Of a stretch of 64,000 nucleotides of DNA, positions 58,241 to 64,000 are shown in pieces (within the stretch, counting starts at the first letter, position 1; each line of letters begins with the position of its first letter). This DNA comes from Roseivirga sp. UBA6061. GTDB taxonomy: Bacteria > Bacteroidota > Bacteroidia > Cytophagales > Cyclobacteriaceae. The notes beneath the pieces are model-generated. The model saw nothing but the letters and a program-made list of their open reading frames with translations, did no database searches and had not been told where the DNA came from. The stretch lies in NCBI GenBank assembly GCA_002427745.1, contig DIYF01000171.1, positions 44,894 to 108,893 on the forward strand. Direction: 5' to 3'. The position numbers and the translations under genes were made by a program.

Positions 58241-60745
58241 ATGCTCCGCAACATGTTTAAGATCGCCTGGAGAAATTCTGTCAGACAAAAGCAATTTACG
58301 CTGCTGAATATCCTGGGGCTTTCTATCGGCATCACGGCCTGTTTGCTCATAGCCCTCTATGTGCAGGATGAATTGTCTTATGATAATTTCCATGAGAAGG
58401 GTGACCGTATTTACAGGGTCAATCAACCCTTTATCTGGGGCGACTGGAACGAAGAGTTTGCTTCCACAGGCCCGAACGTGGCGGTAGCACTGCGAGCCGA
58501 TGTACCCGAATTTGAAGAAGTCACCCGCGTACATGTAAGTGGTAATAACATTGTCACCTATCGCGATGAGAACAGAACACCTGTCTCATTCAGAGAAAAA
58601 CGGCTCTTTATTGCTGAGGCCAACTTTTTTAAGATCTTCTCTTTTGATTTCGTTGCAGGTGACCCGGAAACAGCACTGGAAGCTCCTTCCAGTATCGTCA
58701 TTACCCGGGAAACAGCCAATAAGTACTTCGGAGATGAGGAGCCAATAGGCAAAGTGCTTGAAGTAAAAGAGAACGATGGTGCCAGGCTCTTTAAGGTAAC
58801 CGGTGTGGTAACAGACCCGCCCGTTAACTCACACATACAGTTTGATATGCTGACCTCTATGACTACCTATCAGCATATAAAAAACCGGGAATGGACCTGG
58901 ATCTGGACTACCTATGTTACATACGGTCTGGTCAGAGAGGGCACCGACATAAATGCACTCGAAGAAAAAATACAGGCCATCCCCCGAAAGTGGGCTCAAA
59001 CCACCTTAGAAAGGGTATTTGACCAGACCTATGATGAATACCTCAGTGACGGAAGGGAATGGAATCTCTTTCTGCAACCCATAAATGAAGCCTACCTGTA
59101 TTCCCCGCCTACCGGCAACCGGCTCGGACCATGGAGTGATATAGCTTATGTAAGAATTTTCTCTGCGGTAGGCCTCCTGGTGCTTGTTCTGTCGGCTATC
59201 AATTTCATGAACCTCTCAACAGCCCGTTCTTCCAAAAGGGCCAAAGAGGTGGGCATACGCAAAGTGCTTGGCTCAGAAAAGCGAGCTCTTATTCGTCAGT
59301 TCATTTTCGAATCTCTGCTTTTTGTACTGGTAAGTACCGTTCTGGCCATGGTACTCACAGAACTCAGTATCAATGCCTTTAATACCATTGCCGACAAAGA
59401 ACTGAGCTTATACCAACAGCTGTTTAACCCGGTATTCTCAGGAAGTATCGCGGTCTTTATTCTTTGTCTGGGAATTCTGGCAGGCAGCTACCCTGCTTTT
59501 TATCTGTCTTCGTTCAAACCTGTAGAAGTACTTAAAGGGAAAGGGAGCAGCAACTTCAGAGGAAAGTCTCTGCGCAACGGACTGGTTGTGTTTCAGTTTG
59601 CTATTTCAGTAGCCCTGATCATAGGCACTGTTTTCGTGAAGCGTCAGCTGGAATTTGCCTCTAACTTTAACCTGGGCTTCGACAACAACAACATTCTGCA
59701 GGTGCATAATATGGAAGTGCTCGACAGGTCTACCTCAGAGACATTCCAAACCATACTCAAAAACGAATCTGTCTTTTCAGAAGTAGGTTATTCAGATGCT
59801 GTTCCGCCATGGGTATCTAATGAAGACAAGTACAAGGCCTATGGCCCTGATAATGAGCCGCTGACTTTGCAGCGCATTATTGCCGATCAGCACTATGTAG
59901 ATTTGCTGGCTCCCAAATTTCTCGCGGGAAGAAATTTTGAGAAATCCAGAGGGGCTGACAAGCGCAAGATCATTCTTAATGCTTCGGCAGTGAAAGCACT
60001 GGGCTGGGGTACTCCCGACACCTATGCACAGGATTCACCTATTGGCAAGCACATTACCTTCCCAACCAGCAATCAGCCTCTGTTTGAAGTGATAGGCGTT
60101 GTGGAAGACTTTAATTTCAATGACCTCAAATATGAAATTGGTCCCCTCTTTATTGCCAATGAAAAAAATGATTTGCTCTGGAATGGAGGCCAGTACTACA
60201 TATCGGCCCGCTTTAATGCCTCAGCCGCAGAAGACGGGGAAAAACTGCAGGAGACGATTGAGAAGGTAAAAGGAGAACTTCGTGCGCTGGCACCAGAGGT
60301 ACCTTTCCAGTTCACCTTTATGGATGAAAACTTCGAGGAAAGTTTCAGGAAAGAGCAGCGCATGGGGCAGGTACTCAACATATTTACCGTTATGGCCCTG
60401 AGTATCGCCTGTCTGGGCCTGTTTGGTCTCGCAGCCTTCTCAGCAGAGCAGCGCACCAAAGAGCTGGGTGTGCGCAAGGTATTGGGCGCTCAGACCGGCC
60501 AACTGGTAGTGGCATTTTCTTCTGAGTTTACAAAGCTCATATTGATTGCCTTGCTCATTGCCACTCCGCTGGCCTACTTTGCGGTAGACTCCTGGCTTGA
60601 AGATTTTGCTTATAAAACACCGATACAACCGCTGGTTTTTGTGGTGGCCGGAGCCTCAGCTCTGATCATTTCATGGCTGACCATTAGCTTTCAGTCACTG
60701 AAAGCGGCCCATCGAAACCCGGTAGATTCATTGAGAGATGAATAG
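58241..60745 (+). CDS. ABC transporter permease, two-repeat FtsX/MacB type
   Basis: 834 residues. The first helix KQFTLLNILGLSIGITACLLIALYV near 15-39 is followed by a MacB-PCD periplasmic domain, then an FtsX triple-helix block with NLSTARSSKRAKEVGIRKVLGSEKRALIRQF near 325-355. The layout repeats: a second core ends ERTKELGVRKVLGAQTGQLVV-like near 740-760 and NPVDSLRDE at the C-terminus. The EVGIRKVLG and ELGVRKVLG motifs mark FtsX domains. No ATPase gene is adjacent. The substrate is unknown; such permeases are numerous in Cytophagales. Confidence 0.85.
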   Translation: MLRNMFKIAWRNSVRQKQFTLLNILGLSIGITACLLIALYVQDELSYDNFHEKGDRIYRVNQPFIWGDWNEEFASTGPNVAVALRADVPEFEEVTRVHVSGNNIVTYRDENRTPVSFREKRLFIAEANFFKIFSFDFVAGDPETALEAPSSIVITRETANKYFGDEEPIGKVLEVKENDGARLFKVTGVVTDPPVNSHIQFDMLTSMTTYQHIKNREWTWIWTTYVTYGLVREGTDINALEEKIQAIPRKWAQTTLERVFDQTYDEYLSDGREWNLFLQPINEAYLYSPPTGNRLGPWSDIAYVRIFSAVGLLVLVLSAINFMNLSTARSSKRAKEVGIRKVLGSEKRALIRQFIFESLLFVLVSTVLAMVLTELSINAFNTIADKELSLYQQLFNPVFSGSIAVFILCLGILAGSYPAFYLSSFKPVEVLKGKGSSNFRGKSLRNGLVVFQFAISVALIIGTVFVKRQLEFASNFNLGFDNNNILQVHNMEVLDRSTSETFQTILKNESVFSEVGYSDAVPPWVSNEDKYKAYGPDNEPLTLQRIIADQHYVDLLAPKFLAGRNFEKSRGADKRKIILNASAVKALGWGTPDTYAQDSPIGKHITFPTSNQPLFEVIGVVEDFNFNDLKYEIGPLFIANEKNDLLWNGGQYYISARFNASAAEDGEKLQETIEKVKGELRALAPEVPFQFTFMDENFEESFRKEQRMGQVLNIFTVMALSIACLGLFGLAAFSAEQRTKELGVRKVLGAQTGQLVVAFSSEFTKLILIALLIATPLAYFAVDSWLEDFAYKTPIQPLVFVVAGASALIISWLTISFQSLKAAHRNPVDSLRDE

Positions 60746-60783
60746 AAGATAACCAAAGTCGGTCTTACCAAACCGACAACTGA

Positions 60784-61659
60784 TCAGGAAGAAGAGGAGG
60801 CCAGCGCTTCCTCTTCTTGCTTTTGGGTATACTTCCACCGCTTATGAGACCACAGATAAGCCGAAGGGTTTCTGTGAATGGATGCCTGTAGCTTGGTTAC
60901 ATAATCAGCAATAATCCCCTCCTGCCCCTTCTCATAGGGTGGTTCGGCAATCCTGCGAAGCGTCACCTCATAGTGTCCCAGAGAGGTTCTGACCGTGTCA
61001 GTGTAGAAAACAGCATAGTTGGCCATGGTGGCAATGCGTTCCGCCCCCTTGTAAAAAGCCGTTTCCCGATTGAGGAAATCCAGCCAGTGCTTATCCGTAC
61101 CCATGCTGGGGAGCTGATCACCAATGATACCGATCATCCTGGGCTGTTTCCTGCGCTTTATAATTTCTCTCATGGCGCTGTCCTTGGGCACCGCGATTCC
61201 GCCATGCCGGGTTCTCAGCTGTAGCATGATATGGTCAAAGCGCTGATTTTTCACAGGCTTATATAAAAACTCCAGAGGGTAGCCCAGTTGTTGTCTGATG
61301 GAATGTGCCGGCCATTCCCAGTTAGCGGTATGGCCCGATACCAAAACTACCGGAACTCCCTTATCAAGACAGGACAGTACTGCTTCGGGATTCTTAATGG
61401 GAACACGCTTCTCCCAGTCTTCCTTCTTAAACCGGTATGACTTCCAGAACTCGGCAAATACCTGCAAAAACTGCCGATAGAACTGAACCTCAATGCGTCT
61501 TCTTTCTTTCCTTGATTTTTCAGGAAAAGCGACCGCTATATTGGCGCTTACCACCGACCTTCTGTACCTGAATACATAATAGGCTAGGAAAGCTATGAGT
61601 TCGCAGAGTGCGTACAGCACCCAAAAGGGAAAAAACGATATAAGTCTGATAAAAAACAA
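60784..61659 (-). CDS. Lysophospholipid/lipid A-type acyltransferase (LpxL/HtrB family)
   Basis: 291 residues from a TTG start; no ATG occurs upstream before a stop. It begins with a membrane anchor near 1-30 and FRYRRSVVSANIAVAFPEKSRKERR near 31-55, as in LpxL proteins. The catalytic motif is VLVSGHTANWEWPAHSI near 105-121, giving HxxxxE (HTANWE). Then FLYKPVKNQRFD and RHGGIAVPKDSAMREIIKRR, and GIIGDQLP. These transfer acyl chains to lipid A or related lipids at the inner membrane. The exact acyl acceptor is not readable. Confidence 0.85.
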   Translation of the reverse strand: MFFIRLISFFPFWVLYALCELIAFLAYYVFRYRRSVVSANIAVAFPEKSRKERRRIEVQFYRQFLQVFAEFWKSYRFKKEDWEKRVPIKNPEAVLSCLDKGVPVVLVSGHTANWEWPAHSIRQQLGYPLEFLYKPVKNQRFDHIMLQLRTRHGGIAVPKDSAMREIIKRRKQPRMIGIIGDQLPSMGTDKHWLDFLNRETAFYKGAERIATMANYAVFYTDTVRTSLGHYEVTLRRIAEPPYEKGQEGIIADYVTKLQASIHRNPSAYLWSHKRWKYTQKQEEEALASSSS

Positions 61660-61741
61660 AGCCGCTGCGTTTTCAAAAGCACAATCTTAACGCAAAAAGA
61701 GAATCAAAAGATTCAATTCTTCACGCAGAATTTTGAAAGAA

Positions 61742-62398
61742 TTATTGCTCAAAAGCAACCAGCTCTTTGTCTATTTCAATCAGGGCATCTCGGTAGACTC
61801 CCAGCATGTAGTATTCCTGTTCTGACAGTTCTGAAAGAAGGTTTCTGATGGCCCTGAAGCCATTCTGCTGACTGGTAACAAGAGAGAGGTCGCTCAGCTT
61901 GTTGAACAGGAGTTCCAGGGTATGATCTACTTTATCCTGATGCTCATAACAATGGGTGAGGTTATAGGTGGTTCTGTACTGGAAGTTCTTGATAACCTGG
62001 GCAGAATGGGCCGTTTGCCAGGCCGTACTCTGGAGCAGATAAGATATGCTTGGCTCAGGATAGAGCGTATTCAAAACCGCCTGGTCAATATAGCCCGGAC
62101 CACCCGGTACCTCACCCCTATCAATAACATCGTGAAGCCTCACAGTCAGAGAATCGTGATAACCCAGCCACTCTAATACCACACTTCGGTTGCTGGTCAA
62201 TTCGCTTTTCAGGTTTTGTAAAACCACTTGTGTGTCCTTACGCAGCCGGGCCTCTGACTTCCAGTTATCTACTGCAAATGCCAGCAGTACACCAAAAGTG
62301 ATGAGCAAGGATTCAATGATCAAGCCCGGTAAAGAATTGCGCAGGGCTATCAGCTTTTTCCAGCGGTTCCTCTGACTTTTCCGAACCTGTCTGTCCAT
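61742..62398 (-). CDS. Single-helix membrane protein, DUF6090-like
   Basis: 218 residues. Basic N-terminus (RKSQRNRWKKL), a membrane helix near 26-46 (LIIESLLITFGVLLAFAVDNW), then a mostly helical extracytoplasmic domain with coiled-coil-like NLKSELTSNRSVVLEW and a Trp-containing middle (TAWQTAHSAQV). The membrane helix ending in DNW and the following helices recall DUF6090 proteins; the match is not certain. It lies 9 bases after the FtsX-type permease on the same strand, so they probably form an operon. Confidence 0.6.
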   Translation of the reverse strand: MDRQVRKSQRNRWKKLIALRNSLPGLIIESLLITFGVLLAFAVDNWKSEARLRKDTQVVLQNLKSELTSNRSVVLEWLGYHDSLTVRLHDVIDRGEVPGGPGYIDQAVLNTLYPEPSISYLLQSTAWQTAHSAQVIKNFQYRTTYNLTHCYEHQDKVDHTLELLFNKLSDLSLVTSQQNGFRAIRNLLSELSEQEYYMLGVYRDALIEIDKELVAFEQ

Positions 62399-62407
62399 AA
62401 GCCCGGC

Positions 62408-64000
62408 TTATTCCTCTTTTAAAGCATCCACCGGATTGGCACGAGCGGCCCTGAAAGACTGAATACTGGTAGAGGCAAAGGCAATGAGTATCGTCATAAC
62501 CAGTGACAACAGTACCGGCTGCAGCCCGATGCGGGTACGATACTCAAACTCCTGCAGCCAACCAGACATCAGCAGATAAGCCAGCGGAGTAGCCAGGACA
62601 AAAGCGACCAGAATCAGCCCTGCAAAACCCTTATTGAGCAATACCACCAGCTGACCTACTGAGGCTCCCAGTACTTTGCGTACTCCGATTTCCCTTGCTT
62701 TCTGGGCCGTAACAAAGGCTATGAGACCAAACAGGCCGAAACAAGCAATAAAAATGGCCAGGGAAGCAAAGGTACCGAAGAGCTTGCTGAGCCTTTGCTC
62801 AGTGTTATAGAGGTTGTTGTACTCATCATCCATAAACTGATACTCAAACGGCACATTGGGTGCCAGCCTGCGCCAGCGCTCTTGCACTTTAGACAAGGTA
62901 TTTTCTATGTTCTGACCACTGATTCTCACCAGTACATTGTTAAAGTCACGTTCCGGTAAAAAGGACATGGGCTGTATTTTTTCGCGCATAGAGGCAAAGT
63001 GAAAATCTTTCACTACCCCCCGAACGATGCCATTTCGTCCATTCATATAGGCTCGCATGCCCACAGCTTCCTGTGGAGAGATACCAAACTGCCTTACGGC
63101 TTCTTCATTCAATACAAAGGCAAAAATGCGGTCTTTGTACTCAATATTACCGGCAATGTTCTTCAGGTCGGTTTCTGTAAAGAAGCTACCCGCTACCAAT
63201 TCCATTTGCATGGCATCTAAAAAGTCCAGATCGCTGCGTACTCCGGTAACAGAAACCTCTTTTTCCACATCCATTCCTTTCAGAGTAATACTATACCCGG
63301 CATTCAGGCTGGTAGGACTCTCAGAGGTAAGGGTAAGATCCATTACACCCGATTCCTTGAGCATTTCGGCCTTGAATGATGCGTAGTTCCTGAGTATAGA
63401 AGAAGACAATGGCAACATCAGTACGTTGTCGTTATTATAGCCCAGCTCCTTTTGCTGCATATAGTCGAGCTGACGGAACACCACAGAAGTGCCCATGATC
63501 AGCCCTATGGAAATCATAAACTGACCGATTACCAGAAACCTCCTGGTAAAAACGCCCCGCTTTGAGCTTTTGAAGCTCCCCTTTAATACGGTTAGTGGTC
63601 TGAAGCCTGAAAGCACGAGAGCCGGGTAGATTCCGGCCAGCAAGCTCACCAGCAAGGCAATGAGAAGTACCAGCCCTATCAGGTTGGTCTGGATTAAATC
63701 GGCAGCCGAAAACGCTCTGCCTGATAATTCATTAAAGGAGGGCAGCGCCAATACCACCAGGAACACTGCCAGTACAACAGCCATGGCAACCACCATAAAC
63801 GATTCCCCCATAAACTGGCTGAAAAGATTGAAACGGTAAGCCCCCAGCACCTTTCTCATACCTATTTCCCTGGCACGGTGCACAGCCCGGGCAGTCGCCA
63901 GATTGGTATAATTCACACTGGCTATGACCAGAATGAGCAGACCTATGATACCGAAAATATAGAGGTAACGCAGCTCATTTTGTGGCTCCAGACCGAAGGA
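62408..64000 (-). CDS. ABC transporter permease, FtsX/MacB type (C-terminal part, cut by window edge)
   Basis: At least 530 residues are visible; the frame stays open to base 64000 (upstream reading LYIFGIIGLLILVIASVNYT), so the start lies outside. It has FtsX cores ATARAVHRAREIGMRKVLG at the visible beginning and QKAREIGVRKVLGASVGQL near the end, separated by a MacB-PCD domain, and the C-terminus NPVDALKEE. It resembles the permease at 58241-60745. A DUF6090-like gene follows after 9 bases. Substrate unknown. Confidence 0.85.
   Translation of the reverse strand, partial: SFGLEPQNELRYLYIFGIIGLLILVIASVNYTNLATARAVHRAREIGMRKVLGAYRFNLFSQFMGESFMVVAMAVVLAVFLVVLALPSFNELSGRAFSAADLIQTNLIGLVLLIALLVSLLAGIYPALVLSGFRPLTVLKGSFKSSKRGVFTRRFLVIGQFMISIGLIMGTSVVFRQLDYMQQKELGYNNDNVLMLPLSSSILRNYASFKAEMLKESGVMDLTLTSESPTSLNAGYSITLKGMDVEKEVSVTGVRSDLDFLDAMQMELVAGSFFTETDLKNIAGNIEYKDRIFAFVLNEEAVRQFGISPQEAVGMRAYMNGRNGIVRGVVKDFHFASMREKIQPMSFLPERDFNNVLVRISGQNIENTLSKVQERWRRLAPNVPFEYQFMDDEYNNLYNTEQRLSKLFGTFASLAIFIACFGLFGLIAFVTAQKAREIGVRKVLGASVGQLVVLLNKGFAGLILVAFVLATPLAYLLMSGWLQEFEYRTRIGLQPVLLSLVMTILIAFASTSIQSFRAARANPVDALKEE

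Overview
The window reads as chromosome of a Bacteroidota bacterium, most likely of the Cytophagales type. The support is: TAnnTTTG-type -7 promoter motifs, no Shine-Dalgarno signals, several TTG/GTG starts, a type IX secretion C-terminal domain on a 2,644-residue protein, a TonB-dependent receptor paired with a DUF4249 lipoprotein, large FtsX-type permeases, and the order nusB-ytxH-DUF1573-yajC-ybbR-coaE. No rRNA, tRNA, CRISPR array, transposase or phage gene was recognised. Both ends cut through genes: an ArsO-like flavoprotein on the left and an FtsX-type permease on the right.

Layout. 0-12.4 kb is accessory in character: small secreted or membrane proteins of unknown function, an HTH regulator, a tandemly duplicated cassette (small lipoprotein + TPR protein with one C-terminal membrane helix), two paralogous multi-pass membrane proteins, two paralogous membrane-tethered HTH-like proteins, a Cys/Asn-rich beta-helix-like protein and a conspicuous operator-like dyad. 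12.4-24.1 kb is housekeeping: coaE, ybbR, yajC, DUF1573, ytxH and nusB in one operon, a Leu/Val-type dehydrogenase, an MdlA/MdlB-like heterodimeric ABC exporter split over two convergent genes, truA and a thiolase. At 24.2-24.75 kb a four-helix-bundle (23S-IVS type) gene sits between imperfect inverted repeats.

25.4-30.9 kb is an eight-gene leftward operon: ECF sigma factor, one-helix membrane protein in the anti-sigma position, DUF4097-type protein, then alternating outer-membrane barrels and FKBP-like lipoproteins. 31.0-34.2 kb holds a TonB-dependent receptor with a DUF4249 lipoprotein, followed by miaE and the giant T9SS-exported LRR/Ig/cadherin-like protein (35.0-42.9 kb). 43.6-52.3 kb has a glycosyltransferase and a divergent RND efflux cluster (one pump leftward, adaptor + second pump rightward). 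52.4-53.9 kb holds a 6-bladed-propeller lipoprotein coupled to a six-cysteine secreted peptide, with a 95-bp repeat upstream. 54.2-64 kb has htpG, a DUF2797 protein, a TlpA-like thioredoxin, two FtsX-type permeases and an LpxL-type acyltransferase.

The best candidates for something undescribed are the duplicated lipoprotein-TPR cassette, the sigma-factor operon with repeated barrel/FKBP modules, the propeller/Cys-peptide locus, the inverted-repeat-bounded four-helix-bundle element, and the 7-12 kb paralog cluster with its dyad operator. All functions are read from sequence patterns only; no database search was run.
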